NCBI RefSeq assembly: GCF_018885265.1
Contig: NZ_CP076538.1
Location: 4,872,001-4,936,000, forward strand
DNA length: 64,000 nucleotides
From: Amycolatopsis aidingensis
GTDB lineage: Bacteria > Actinomycetota > Actinomycetes > Mycobacteriales > Pseudonocardiaceae
Direction of reading: 5' to 3'
The notes under the pieces were generated by a model that did not search any database, had not been told where the DNA came from, and saw nothing but the letters and a program-made list of their open reading frames with translations. Position numbers and translations under genes: made by a program. The stretch's first letter is position 1, and every line of letters starts with the position of its first letter. Of the stretch, positions 37,723 through 48,233 are shown piece after piece.

Positions 37723-38754
37723 ATGAGCTGGCGAATACACTTCACCACGGACGACCTGGCACGAACCCGGATAGCGGCGGCCCCGCAACCACTTGTCGAG
37801 CTGAACGTCGCGGTACGGATGCTCCAGGACAGCCGGCATCACCCCGTGCGCTTCGGTGCGTGGCGGCGTACGGCACTCTCGCGGTTGCCCGCGCAGGCTC
37901 GCCTGGTGTTCGACCTGATACCGGTCCAGGAATGGGGACTGGACCTGCTGACACCCCCGGGTGCGGGAGACCCGAGGGCGCTGCTGGAACAAGTCCGCTC
38001 GACCCCGGCGCGACGGCTCAGGCTCGAGCTGGCTCAGCTTGCCGCGCTGCGCGAGCACCGGCGTCCGCTCCCCCGCTGGACCGAGCGGATCAATCACGAT
38101 CCCCGGCTGCTCCAACAGGTGGCCGACCTGCTGGAGCAGGTGTGCCGGCACGCTATCGAGCCTTATGCGCGAACGCTCCACGCCTCGACCATGGCCGACC
38201 GATCAGTCCGCGCACGGCATATCGCGAAGGGCGGGATGGACCGGATGCTGTCCGGGCTGATACCCGGCCGGGTGCGCTGGGAACCACCCGTGCTCGTGGT
38301 GACCAAACCCGGTGGCGCCGACGTGGACATCGATCTCGGTGGCCGCGGGCTGCTGCTGGTGCCCTCGCTGTTCGGCTCGGATTACCCGATCCTCGCGCTC
38401 GATGCCGAGCCGCAGCCGTTGATGACCTACCCCGTCCACGACACCAACCCCGATCAGCCCTTACCAGCTCCCGTTTCGATCGGCCCGACGCCAACCACCC
38501 CGCACGCCCTGGCGTCTCTGCTCGGCCGGACTCGCGCCACCGTGCTCACCGTCATCGGGGAACATCCCGGCTGCACCACCGCCGAACTCGGGGCGCTGGC
38601 CGGTATCGCCCCGGCCAGCGCCAGCGAGCACGCCTCGATCCTCCGCAAGGCAGGGCTCGTGACCACCATCCGGCACCACAAGGCGGCGCTGCACTCGCTC
38701 ACCCAGGCCGGCGTGGTGCTGCTGGACTCCCCGAATGCGGTGCCGGCAGGCTAG
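37723..38754 (+). CDS. ArsR-like winged-helix regulator
   Basis: Protein of 343 residues. The N-terminal 250 residues (RIHFTTDDLARTRIAAAPQP, LVELNVAVRMLQ) match the DUF5937-type domain of actinobacterial ArsR-like proteins. The C-terminal winged helix spans about 262-340 (LGRTRATVLTVIGEHPGCTT, GIAPASASEHASILRKAGLV). No cysteine metal sites are visible, so it is not a classical ArsR metal sensor. ATG 37723 follows GAAGGGA. No obvious target gene adjoins; uvrB converges at its 3' side. Confidence 0.82.
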   Translation: MSWRIHFTTDDLARTRIAAAPQPLVELNVAVRMLQDSRHHPVRFGAWRRTALSRLPAQARLVFDLIPVQEWGLDLLTPPGAGDPRALLEQVRSTPARRLRLELAQLAALREHRRPLPRWTERINHDPRLLQQVADLLEQVCRHAIEPYARTLHASTMADRSVRARHIAKGGMDRMLSGLIPGRVRWEPPVLVVTKPGGADVDIDLGGRGLLLVPSLFGSDYPILALDAEPQPLMTYPVHDTNPDQPLPAPVSIGPTPTTPHALASLLGRTRATVLTVIGEHPGCTTAELGALAGIAPASASEHASILRKAGLVTTIRHHKAALHSLTQAGVVLLDSPNAVPAG

Positions 38755-38777
38755 GTTCGTTCCTCGATCCTTTCCAC

Positions 38778-38853
38778 GCGGCCAACTCGCCTACCTGAGC
38801 GGCCAACACGCGCACGCCGACGGCCAAAGCGTGCGCGTGGGCGGCAAACGCGG

Positions 38854-38861
<8 letters not shown>
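38778..38861. repeat. Four tandem 21-bp degenerate repeats at the uvrB 3' end
   Basis: The core GCGGCCAA recurs at 38778, 38799, 38820 (ACGGCCAA) and 38841 (GCGGCAAA), exactly every 21 bases, two turns of B-DNA. The flanks diverge between copies. The last unit overlaps the uvrB stop codon. Nothing similar was noticed elsewhere in the window. Confidence 0.8.
38807..38839 (-). terminator. Hairpin downstream of uvrB inside the 21-bp repeat array
   Basis: CACGCGCACGC (38807-38817) pairs perfectly with GCGTGCGCGTG (38829-38839) around an 11-base loop. It lies 15 bases past the uvrB stop. There is no T run, so it is a GC-stem terminator of the kind common in actinobacteria, or an RNA-stabilising end. 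Confidence 0.5.
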
Positions 38862-41013
<2,152 letters not shown>

Positions 41014-41055
41014 GCCGTCCAGGGTAGGCGTGCCCCCCGACAGTTTCAGCCCGCG

Positions 41056-41325
41056 CTACCCCGCGGCGGGCAAGGGCCCGGCCCGGCCCGGTGTGGAGTT
41101 GGCCACGCAGAGTTCGCAGGGCATACCGCTGAGCTGGGGCAGCACCTCCACCTCGGCCGGTACGACCGGTTCCCCGCACAGTGCCGCGAGCGGCCCTGCC
41201 GATCTGCCGGACTCCGGTATCGGCACGACATGACAGACCCGTTTGCTTTCGCCGACCACTCCGGGTCGCGGTCGTACCACCGCGAGGATCTCGCCCGGCT
41301 CAGCTCGGCGCCCCGACAACGCCAT
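41056..41325 (-). CDS. Small Cys-containing hypothetical protein upstream of uvrB
   Basis: Protein of 89 residues. The C-terminal half carries spaced Cys/His residues (VCHVVPIP, AALCGEPVV, MPCELC), which could form a small zinc site of the type seen in short actinobacterial proteins. I do not recognise the family. It begins with ATG 41325 and ends 42 bases before uvrB on the same strand, so co-transcription with uvrB is plausible. Confidence 0.6.
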   Translation of the reverse strand: MALSGRRAEPGEILAVVRPRPGVVGESKRVCHVVPIPESGRSAGPLAALCGEPVVPAEVEVLPQLSGMPCELCVANSTPGRAGPLPAAG

Positions 41326-41390
41326 GGGGCGAGGCTAGTGGCTGAGCGCGACCGGCTCTTCGTGCCCTCGGCCCAACGATCACTGGTCCG

Positions 41391-41409
41391 TTTGGTCCGC
41401 CGGACCGAA
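41391..41409. terminator. Inverted repeat after the mycothiol-type enzyme gene
   Basis: TTTGGTCC and GGACCGAA flank three bases, pairing at all but one position. It lies 10 bases past the stop of the gene ending at 41420 and 65 bases before the small Cys protein start. It may end the former transcript or regulate the latter. Confidence 0.4.
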
Positions 41410-41419
41410 CAGGTGGGCG

Positions 41420-42052
41420 CTACCGGCTGGACCGCAGCTCGGCGGGGTCGACGGCCCGCCCCATCACGTGCATCAGCAACGCCTCCGCGGGACCGCGCAA
41501 CTCCACGGGCCCCTCCCCGTGCCGCCAGTCGATATCGGTGGCGACCAGCCGGGTACCGGTGACCCGCCGGGCGTCGGCCGCGAAGGCCCCTTCGGTCAGC
41601 ACGGCGGTGAGCGCCGCGGTGAGCACCTGCTCCGGGATGTCCGTGCCGAGCCCGAGCGGGCGGCGGATGTCCTGGTGATGCACCACGTTGTCGACCAGCA
41701 GCAGCGCGGGACTCAGCCGGAACACCAGCATCATCCGGGACGTGTCCAGCGCCGCGACCAGTTCTTTCGCCGGGCGGCGCGCCCAGCGCGCGGCGGCCCT
41801 GCGGTTGTACTCGTCGTGGTCGAACCGGGCCCCCGCCATGCCGAACAGGAAACCGCCGAGCCCGACCCTGGTGTTCTCCGCGACATGCCCGGCCACCTCC
41901 CGGACCGTCCAGCCCGCGCACAGCGAGGGGGCCGCCCACTGCCGCTCGCTCAACCCGGCCAGGGTGGTCGCCAGCCTGCGGCGCTCAGCCAGCGCGAGGG
42001 TGCGCTTGTCCGCAGCCGTCATGACCTGCCTGCCCATCTCCACGACCCCCAT
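41420..42052 (-). CDS. Maleylpyruvate isomerase family (mycothiol-dependent, DinB-like) protein
   Basis: Four-helix-bundle protein of 210 residues of the DinB/mycothiol-dependent maleylpyruvate isomerase group: SLCAGWTVREVAGHVAENTR (43-62) and NVVHHQDIRRPLG supply the His residues of the metal site. Such proteins use or bind mycothiol, the actinobacterial thiol, in detoxification or isomerisation. The start may be ATG 42052, 42037 or 42022. Divergent from a MarR gene with a palindrome between them, which suggests thiol or xenobiotic-responsive control. Confidence 0.85.
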   Translation of the reverse strand: MGVVEMGRQVMTAADKRTLALAERRRLATTLAGLSERQWAAPSLCAGWTVREVAGHVAENTRVGLGGFLFGMAGARFDHDEYNRRAAARWARRPAKELVAALDTSRMMLVFRLSPALLLVDNVVHHQDIRRPLGLGTDIPEQVLTAALTAVLTEGAFAADARRVTGTRLVATDIDWRHGEGPVELRGPAEALLMHVMGRAVDPAELRSSR

Positions 42053-42071
42053 CAGTCAGTGCTCGATATAA

Positions 42072-42087
42072 TTAGCAAGCTAACTAA
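42072..42087. promoter_or_regulatory. MarR-type operator
   Basis: TTAG-NN-AGCT-NN-CTAA is a 16-base palindrome with 12 matched positions in an AT-rich island. It lies 20 bases upstream of the maleylpyruvate isomerase-family start (42052) and 78 bases before marR (42165). Size and AT content fit MarR operators. Confidence 0.6.
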
Positions 42088-42164
42088 CTGTATTGTAAGC
42101 TGTCAACCGGACCCGCTCGGCTAGGCTGGGCGACGCGAGCGAGAGGCGGAACGGAGGGGTGGAC

Positions 42165-42632
42165 ATGCCGGAGCCCGCCGCCCCGGGCCAGGAGGCATCC
42201 GCGCCGGAGTGGCTCACCCAGAGCGTGGCGCCGAAACTCCATCGCACGGCCAAGGCCAGCCGCACCTTCTTCGAACAGTTGCTCGCCGAGCACGGCGCCA
42301 GCTTCGCGATGTGGACCGTGCTGGCCACGCTCACCATGAAGGGACCGATGATCCAGCGGGAGATCGCGGCGCAGCTTTCGATCGAGGGCCCGACGCTGAC
42401 CCGGCACCTGGAGACCATGGAGGCCCGCGGGCTGGTCAGCAGGACCCGGACCGACACCGACCGCAGAAGCTCCCTGGTCGAGCTCACCGAGGTGGGGCGG
42501 CAGCTGTACGAGCGCCTCGCGGCGGTCGCCACCGAGGCCAACGAGGCCATGCTCAGCGGGGTGAGCCCCAGCGACGTCCAACGGTTCGGCCGGGTTCTCG
42601 ACCGCATCCTGGCCAACGTGGCCAGGCGCTAA
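42165..42632 (+). CDS. MarR family regulator
   Basis: Winged-helix regulator of 155 residues with the MarR order of helices: ASFAMWTVLATLTMKGPMIQ, recognition helix region AQLSIEGPTLTRHLETMEAR, wing SRTRTDTDRRSSLVELTEVG. ATG 42165 lies five bases after GGAGGGG; GTG 42159 overlaps that site and was rejected. It likely represses itself and the divergent mycothiol-type enzyme through the palindrome at 42072. Converges with the PucR gene. Confidence 0.9.
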   Translation: MPEPAAPGQEASAPEWLTQSVAPKLHRTAKASRTFFEQLLAEHGASFAMWTVLATLTMKGPMIQREIAAQLSIEGPTLTRHLETMEARGLVSRTRTDTDRRSSLVELTEVGRQLYERLAAVATEANEAMLSGVSPSDVQRFGRVLDRILANVARR

Positions 42633-42644
42633 CGGAACGGGCTC

Positions 42645-43898
42645 TCAGGTGAGCACGGCGGGACCGAGCCGATGGCAGAGGTTCAGCGCCAGCTCCAGGT
42701 CGAGACGCTGCTCGCCGATCGGCCTGCCGAGCAGTTCCTCCACCTTGCGCAGCCGGTACTGCACGGAGTTCTTGTGCATGTTCAGCCTGGTGGCCGCCGT
42801 GGTGTAGCTGCCACCGGCGGCAAGGAAGACCCGTACCGTGTCCCGTAGCCTGCGATGCGGGGTGTCGTCCCTTGCCAGCGGCCCGAGCGTGTCCTGGACC
42901 CAGGCGCGCGCCCCGCCGAGGTCCGCGGCCAGCAGGGTCATCGCGCCCACCTCCTCGTACCCGAGGATCGGGTCGCAGTGCTCTCCCGCGGCCAGTGCGA
43001 GTGCCTGCACCCGCACGGCCTGCCGGTGCGTGCGGCGGAACCCCGCCACGTCCCGCCCCGGTTCGCCCAGTGCCATCCGGATACCGGGACCGCGCTCGGC
43101 CAGTGTCTCCTCCAACTGCTGCCGTTTGGGCAGCGCCGGGTCCTCCAACGGCAACCACACCCATGCGCTGGCGTCGTCGTACGGCACGAACAGCGGGCGC
43201 CGTGGGCATCCGGTGCGCTGTTGCAGGCTCAGCGCCAGCGCCTCCAGCCGGTCGAGCCCACCGCAGGCAGGCTCCTCAGCGGACCGCCACAGCACCATGC
43301 CGAGATGCAGCCCGCGCAACCGGTACCCGATCGCGGTCTCCGCCGCGCCGAGGTCCGCGGCCTCCTCTGTCAGCAGCGAGCGCACCCGCGCGGCCCGGAC
43401 CGCGCTGTGGTTGAGCAGCCACCGGTCCCGCTCGTCCTGGTACGCCGAGACCACCTGCTGGGTGACCCGGTCGATGAAGGCGAAGGTGATGGTCAGCGCC
43501 CTGCGGAACATGGCGTCCAGCAGGGCAGGGTCCTCGATCCCCTTGGCGGCCTGGGCGAGCGAATGCTCCAGGATCGTGGTCTGCCCCAGGTAGTAGGCCC
43601 GGATCAGATCGATCACCGGGGTGCCCCGCTGCGCGAGCCGCCGCGCGTACTCCACCGCGGCCGCGGGAGCATCCACCCCCGCCGGGTCGATGCCGTGCTG
43701 GAAGATCCGCATCGCGGTGTCGATGTTCTGGTGCACGCTGGCCGAGAGCAGGCTGACCATGCGCTCGTCGTCGTGCACCAGCTGGGGTAACTCCCGGTCG
43801 TACACGCCGACCAGCTCCGCGGTCAGCTCGCTTGCCCGGTCGCCGAGTTCGGCGGTGACCCGGGCAAGCTGTTCCGCGACCAGGGTTTCGTCCACCAT
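42645..43898 (-). CDS. PucR/CdaR family regulator
   Basis: Protein of 417 residues. An N-terminal helical RsbR/GGDEF-like sensor region leads to a central domain and the C-terminal PucR HTH (TVRVFLAAGGSYTTAATRLN, MHKNSVQYRLRKVEELLG). PucR-type proteins usually activate purine or small-molecule catabolism genes; the target here is unknown. ATG 43898 is preferred. The frame extends to ATG 43937, which would leave only nine bases between divergent starts with the DUF402 gene. The true start could be either. Confidence 0.85.
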   Translation of the reverse strand: MVDETLVAEQLARVTAELGDRASELTAELVGVYDRELPQLVHDDERMVSLLSASVHQNIDTAMRIFQHGIDPAGVDAPAAAVEYARRLAQRGTPVIDLIRAYYLGQTTILEHSLAQAAKGIEDPALLDAMFRRALTITFAFIDRVTQQVVSAYQDERDRWLLNHSAVRAARVRSLLTEEAADLGAAETAIGYRLRGLHLGMVLWRSAEEPACGGLDRLEALALSLQQRTGCPRRPLFVPYDDASAWVWLPLEDPALPKRQQLEETLAERGPGIRMALGEPGRDVAGFRRTHRQAVRVQALALAAGEHCDPILGYEEVGAMTLLAADLGGARAWVQDTLGPLARDDTPHRRLRDTVRVFLAAGGSYTTAATRLNMHKNSVQYRLRKVEELLGRPIGEQRLDLELALNLCHRLGPAVLT

Positions 43899-43946
43899 CG
43901 GGCCGAGCCTACGACAGAGATCGGCAACGCTGGGCATGATGTCGGC

Positions 43947-44474
43947 ATGAGTGGCTTAGGGAGCACGCCGCACCCGCCGAAGGTGGAGACCTTCGACGTG
44001 CCGGCTTCGGTCAACGTCGACCCCAAGGGAATCACCAGGGCCGTGGAGCGGTACCGGGTCGAGAAGTTCGGTCTCTACCTCGCCCGCCCCGCTCCCGGCC
44101 GCGCGCAGTTCCACTATCTGGAGTCCTGGCTGCTGCCGGTACTCGGCCTGCGGGTGACCGACTTCTGGTTCAACCCGGGGCACGAACGGGACCAGGACTT
44201 CTACCTGGACGTGGTGGACATCGAGCGCGACGGCGACCGCTGGCGCGCCACCGACCTGTACCTGGACATCGTGCTGCGGGACAAACGCGGCCTCGAGGTG
44301 CTGGACACCGACGAACTGCTCGCCGCTGCCACCGCGGGCCTGCTGCCGGCGGCGGGCGCCCGCGCCGCGCTGGAGACGGCCTACGGCACGGTGGAGGGGC
44401 TCGCCCGGCACGGCTACGAACTGGCAGCCTGGCTGGCCACCATGGACATCGAGCTGGACTGGCTGCGCCGCTGA
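43947..44474 (+). CDS. DUF402 domain-containing protein
   Basis: Protein of 175 residues with the DUF402/FomD-like beta-barrel pattern: FWFNPGHERDQDFYLDVVDI followed by ATDLYLDIVLRDKRGLEVLD, with conserved Asp and Tyr residues that in FomD bind divalent metal and hydrolyse nucleotidyl esters. A phosphoesterase role is likely from the family; the substrate is unknown. Divergent from PucR. A 22-base perfect palindrome follows its stop by six bases. Confidence 0.85.
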   Translation: MSGLGSTPHPPKVETFDVPASVNVDPKGITRAVERYRVEKFGLYLARPAPGRAQFHYLESWLLPVLGLRVTDFWFNPGHERDQDFYLDVVDIERDGDRWRATDLYLDIVLRDKRGLEVLDTDELLAAATAGLLPAAGARAALETAYGTVEGLARHGYELAAWLATMDIELDWLRR

Positions 44475-44480
44475 CCCCAC

Positions 44481-44502
44481 GGGTCAACCGATCGGTTGAC
44501 CC
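44481..44502. promoter_or_regulatory. Perfect 22-base palindrome upstream of the ABC/two-component operon
   Basis: Eleven-base arms GGGTCAACCGA and its exact complement meet without a spacer. The right arm contains TTGACC (44496-44501), a possible -35 hexamer, so a bound protein would block initiation. It lies 78 bases before the ABC ATPase start. The regulator could be the response regulator at 47598 or an unlinked repressor. A DUF402 terminator is the alternative, but the lack of loop and T run makes that less likely. Confidence 0.6.
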
Positions 44503-44578
44503 CGGCCGCCCGAAGGCTGACCGGGCCGTGCCCGCCGGGGCGATCCGGCGCCGGCCCGGTCCCGGCGATCCTTGGCCC

Positions 44579-45484
44579 ATGTCGATCGTCGAAGTACAGG
44601 GGTTGCACAAGCGCTACCGGGACAAGGTGGCGGTGCGGGACGTGTCCTTCACCGTGGAACGCGGGGAGATCTTCGGGATCCTCGGGCCGAACGGCGCGGG
44701 TAAGACCACCACGGTGGAATGTGTCGAGGGGTTACGGGAGCCGGATGGCGGCTCGGTCTCGGTGCTCGGGCTGGACCCGCGGGCCGACACCGCCGCCCTG
44801 CGCGAGGTGCTGGGCGTGCAGTTGCAGGACAGCAAGCTGCCGGATCGGATCACCGTCGCCGAGGCGCTGCACCTCTACGCATCCTTCTACGCCGAGCCGA
44901 CCGACCCGCGGGAGCTGCTGGACGTCCTCGGCCTCACCGAGAAACGCCACACCCACTACCGCAAACTGTCCGGCGGGCAGCAGCAACGGCTGTCCATCGC
45001 GCTCGCCCTGATCGGCAACCCGCAGGTGGCCGTGCTGGACGAGCTGACAACCGGGCTGGACCCCGGCGCTCGCAGGGACACCTGGGAACTGATCGAGCGG
45101 GTACACCGGCGCGGGGTGACCATCCTGCTGGTCACCCACTTCATGGCGGAGGCGGAACGGCTGTGTGACCGGATCGCCGTCATCGACGCCGGCAGCGTGG
45201 TCGCCGTGGACACCCCCGCCGGCCTGATCTCCGCGGTGAACGACGAACAGCGCATCCGGTTCCGGCCATCGGGCCCGGTCACCGACGCGATGTTCACCGA
45301 ACTGCCCGAGGTACGCACCGTACAGCGCTCCGGGGACCAGGTCGTGATCACCGGAACCGGCAACGTGCTGCACGCGGTGACCGCCGTACTGGCCCGCAAC
45401 CAGATCATCGCCGGCGAGCTGCGCGTCGACCAGGCCAATCTGGACGACGCCTTCGTCGCGCTCACCGGCCGGAAACTCGACTGA
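44579..45484 (+). CDS. ABC transporter ATP-binding protein (DrrA-like)
   Basis: Nucleotide-binding subunit of 301 residues: Walker A GPNGAGKTTT near 40-49, signature KLSGGQQQRLS, Walker B VAVLDELTTGLDP (Leu where most have Pro after the catalytic Glu), H-loop VTHFMAEAE, and a DrrA-type C-terminal domain of about 80 residues. ATG 44579. First gene of an apparent operon with permease, kinase and regulator (17, 25 and -1 base spacings), resembling self-regulated drug or lantibiotic exporters. Confidence 0.92.
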   Translation: MSIVEVQGLHKRYRDKVAVRDVSFTVERGEIFGILGPNGAGKTTTVECVEGLREPDGGSVSVLGLDPRADTAALREVLGVQLQDSKLPDRITVAEALHLYASFYAEPTDPRELLDVLGLTEKRHTHYRKLSGGQQQRLSIALALIGNPQVAVLDELTTGLDPGARRDTWELIERVHRRGVTILLVTHFMAEAERLCDRIAVIDAGSVVAVDTPAGLISAVNDEQRIRFRPSGPVTDAMFTELPEVRTVQRSGDQVVITGTGNVLHAVTAVLARNQIIAGELRVDQANLDDAFVALTGRKLD

Positions 45485-45500
45485 CCAAGGGGACATCACG

Positions 45501-46250
45501 ATGGCCGCGTTACGCACCATGACCGCCACCGAGGCGAAGCTCTACCTGCGCGACCCCGGCACGCCGATCATCGTGCTGGGCCTGCCGATCGGGCTGCTGC
45601 TGGTGCTCAGCCTGATTCCGGGGGTCACCGAGCCCAGCGCGGAGTTCGGCGGGAAGGTCCCGCTCGGCACCTTCATCGCACCGCTGTCCATCGCCATCCT
45701 GATCGCGATGATCGCGCTGAACATCTTTCCTTCCTATCTCGGCAACTACCGGGACCGGGGCATCCTGCGCCGCCTCGCGGCCAGCCCGGTACCGCCGCGG
45801 GACCTGCTGTACGCGCAGCTGATCGTGAACCTGGTGGCCGCCGCGGTGGTGGTGCTGCTGATCGTCGTGATCGGCCGGCTGGCACTGGGCATGGAGCTAC
45901 CTGCGAACCTGCCGGGGTTCACGCTCTCCGCGCTGCTCGGCGCGGCCGCGCTGTTCTCGGTCGGGCTGCTGATCTCCGCGTTCGCGCCGACGCAGAGCGT
46001 CGGCAACGGGATCGGCTCCGTGCTGTTCTTCCCGATGCTGGCGCTGGGCGGTGTCTGGGTGCGCAAGGAGGACCTGCCCGCCTTCCTGCAGGTCGTGGCG
46101 GACGTGCTGCCGCTGGGTGCCACGCTGAACGCGCTGCGGGAGACGGCGGCGGGCGGGAACCCGATGCCGCTCCAGCTGCTGGCGCTGTCCGGGTGCACGG
46201 TCGTCTGCGGGGTGCTGGCGGCACGGTACTTCCGCTGGGGCACCCGGTGA
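45501..46250 (+). CDS. ABC-2 type permease (DrrB-like)
   Basis: Membrane protein of 249 residues with six segments (PIIVLGLPIGLLLVLSLI, IAPLSIAILIAMIALNIFP, AAAVVVLLIVVIGRLALG, LLGAAALFSVGLLISAFAP, then two more) and the ABC-2 signature FFPMLALGGVWVRKEDLPAF before the last helix. The ATG follows AAGGGGACATCACG. Pairs with the ATPase at 44579 as an exporter. Confidence 0.92.
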   Translation: MAALRTMTATEAKLYLRDPGTPIIVLGLPIGLLLVLSLIPGVTEPSAEFGGKVPLGTFIAPLSIAILIAMIALNIFPSYLGNYRDRGILRRLAASPVPPRDLLYAQLIVNLVAAAVVVLLIVVIGRLALGMELPANLPGFTLSALLGAAALFSVGLLISAFAPTQSVGNGIGSVLFFPMLALGGVWVRKEDLPAFLQVVADVLPLGATLNALRETAAGGNPMPLQLLALSGCTVVCGVLAARYFRWGTR

Positions 46251-46275
46251 CCGCGCACGGTAGCGGGCCGGGCTG

Positions 46276-47598
46276 ATGACGGCGGGCCCGGAATACCGGG
46301 CGGATAATGGCCGGGTGCGCACCGTACCCTGCCAGCGGCCGTCGGCCTTCTGGCCCACACTGCTGGTGGACGACAAGGTCCAGCCATGGCACCCGTGGGT
46401 GCTCGGCATCGAGCGCGCGTTCCCCTTCCTGCTGCTGGCCGTCGCGACCCTGCTGGCACTGCCCGCCTCCGCCGGCGACCGCTCCCATCAGCTGGGCACG
46501 CTGGGACTGGTGCTGGCCGCCGCGGTGTGGGTGCTGCTCACCGACACGCTCCGGCCGGGCCCGCTGCGGACGAGCCAGTGGGCCGAGCTCGCCGCCTTCG
46601 CCGGTTTCACGGCCCTCGCCACCGTGTTGATGCTGCGCGAGAACCTGTTCCTGGTGTTCATGGTGGCCGGCTTCTTCTATGCCATCCGGCTGCGCCCGAT
46701 GCCGGTGATGTTCGGCGGGCTGGCGGCGTGCTCGCTGCTGATCCACACCATCCCGGCAGGCGGGGTGGTGCGGGCGCTGACCGAGAACCCGTTCCTGTGG
46801 CTGACCATCATCGCCGTGCAGACCCTCGCCATCGGCGGCGGCTCACTGATGTCGGAGACACTCACCAGGCAGAGCGAGGCGCGCCGCAAGGCCCTCGCCG
46901 ACCTCGAGGCCGCACAGGAGGAGAACGCCGGACTGCACCGGCAGTTGCTCAGCCAGGCACGGGAGGCCGGGGTCATGGACGAGCGGCAGCGGCTGAGCCG
47001 GGAGATCCACGACACCCTCGCCCAGGGCTTCACCGGGATCATCACCCAGTTGCAGGCAGCCGAGCAGGCCAGGGCCGACCCGGCGGTATGGCAACGGCAT
47101 CTGGCTACGGCCTCCGCGCTGGCCAGGGAGAACCTCGCCGAGGCCCGCCGCTCGGTGCACGCGCTCGGGCCGGAGCCGCTGGCCGAGGCCCGCCTGCCGG
47201 AGGCACTGACCGGGGTGGTGCGCCGGTGGTCGGACATGCACGGGGTGCCGATCGAGTTCACCACTACCGGGAACACCCGGCCGATGCACCCGGAGATCGA
47301 GGCGACGTTGTTGCGGATCACCCAGGAGGCACTGACCAATGTGGCCAAACACGCCAAGGCTGGCAGGGTTGGCCTCACACTGTCCTATATGGAGGATCAG
47401 GTGGCGCTGGACGTACGGGACGACGGCCGCGGCTTCGACCCGGAGGCGGTGCGGCCGAACGGGCACAGCGGCTTCGGGCTGAGCGGTATGCGGCACCGGC
47501 TGCGGCGGCTCGCAGGCACCCTCGAGGTGGAGTCCGAGCAGGGCGTGGGCACCGCGATCTCGGCGAGCGTCCCGGCTGTCCCCGCGGAGAGTGCCTGA
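46276..47598 (+). CDS. Sensor histidine kinase of the ABC operon
   Basis: NarL-type kinase of 440 residues. The N-terminal half (about 40-195) has six hydrophobic segments and little outside sequence, like kinases that sense membrane perturbation or interact with an exporter. HisKA_3 with the phospho-acceptor His in SREIHDTLAQGF, N-box ITQEALTNVAKHA, and ATP lid DVRDDGRGFDP then GFGLSGMRHR. ATG 46276; GTG 46315 is an alternative. The stop overlaps the regulator ATG by one base (TGATG). Confidence 0.92.
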   Translation: MTAGPEYRADNGRVRTVPCQRPSAFWPTLLVDDKVQPWHPWVLGIERAFPFLLLAVATLLALPASAGDRSHQLGTLGLVLAAAVWVLLTDTLRPGPLRTSQWAELAAFAGFTALATVLMLRENLFLVFMVAGFFYAIRLRPMPVMFGGLAACSLLIHTIPAGGVVRALTENPFLWLTIIAVQTLAIGGGSLMSETLTRQSEARRKALADLEAAQEENAGLHRQLLSQAREAGVMDERQRLSREIHDTLAQGFTGIITQLQAAEQARADPAVWQRHLATASALARENLAEARRSVHALGPEPLAEARLPEALTGVVRRWSDMHGVPIEFTTTGNTRPMHPEIEATLLRITQEALTNVAKHAKAGRVGLTLSYMEDQVALDVRDDGRGFDPEAVRPNGHSGFGLSGMRHRLRRLAGTLEVESEQGVGTAISASVPAVPAESA

Positions 47599-48233
47599 TG
47601 CCCATCACCATGGTGATCGCCGATGATCATCCCATCGTGCGGGACGGGCTGCGCGGCATGTTCACCACCGAGGCCGGATTCGAGGTGCTCGGCGAGGCGG
47701 CCGACGGCGCCGAGGCGGTCCGGCTGGCCAAGCGGCTGCGGCCCGACGTGGTGCTGATGGACCTGCGGATGCCGGGCACCGACGGGGTCACGGCGATCAC
47801 CGAGCTGGCCGGGCTCGGCAATCCGGCCAGGGTACTGGTACTCACCACCTACGACACCGACGCCGACGTGCTGCCCGCCATCGAGGCAGGGGCCACCGGC
47901 TACCTGCTGAAGGACTCGCCGAGGACGGAGCTGTTCCGGGCGGTGCGGGCCGCGGCGCGCGGTGAGGCGGTGCTCTCCCCCGCCGTGGCCAGCAAGGTCA
48001 TGAGCAGGCTGCGGTCCCCGGCGAAGGAGCCACTGAGCCGGCGCGAACTCGAGGTGCTGGACCTGGTCGCGGCAGGCAGCACGAACAAGGAGACGGCACG
48101 GAAGCTGTTCATCAGCGAGGCCACCGTCAAGACACACCTGCTGCACGCCTACGCCAAGCTCGGGGTGAACGACCGGGCGGCCGCGGTGGCGGCGGCCTAC
48201 GAGCGCGGGCTGCTGCGCCAGTCAGGACGGTGA
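47598..48233 (+). CDS. NarL-family response regulator of the ABC operon
   Basis: Regulator of 211 residues: receiver domain with acid pair [11 protein letters not shown], phospho-acceptor Asp in [15 protein letters not shown] and LLKDSPR; LuxR HTH at the C-terminus ([37 protein letters not shown]). It likely activates the ABC genes upstream in response to the exported compound, possibly through the 44481 palindrome (inference). Its last 12 bases overlap the end of convergent coaE. Confidence 0.93.
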   Translation: MPITMVIADDHPIVRDGLRGMFTTEAGFEVLGEAADGAEAVRLAKRLRPDVVLMDLRMPGTDGVTAITELAGLGNPARVLVLTTYDTDADVLPAIEAGATGYLLKDSPRTELFRAVRAAARGEAVLSPAVASKVMSRLRSPAKEPLSRRELEVLDLVAAGSTNKETARKLFISEATVKTHLLHAYAKLGVNDRAAAVAAAYERGLLRQSGR

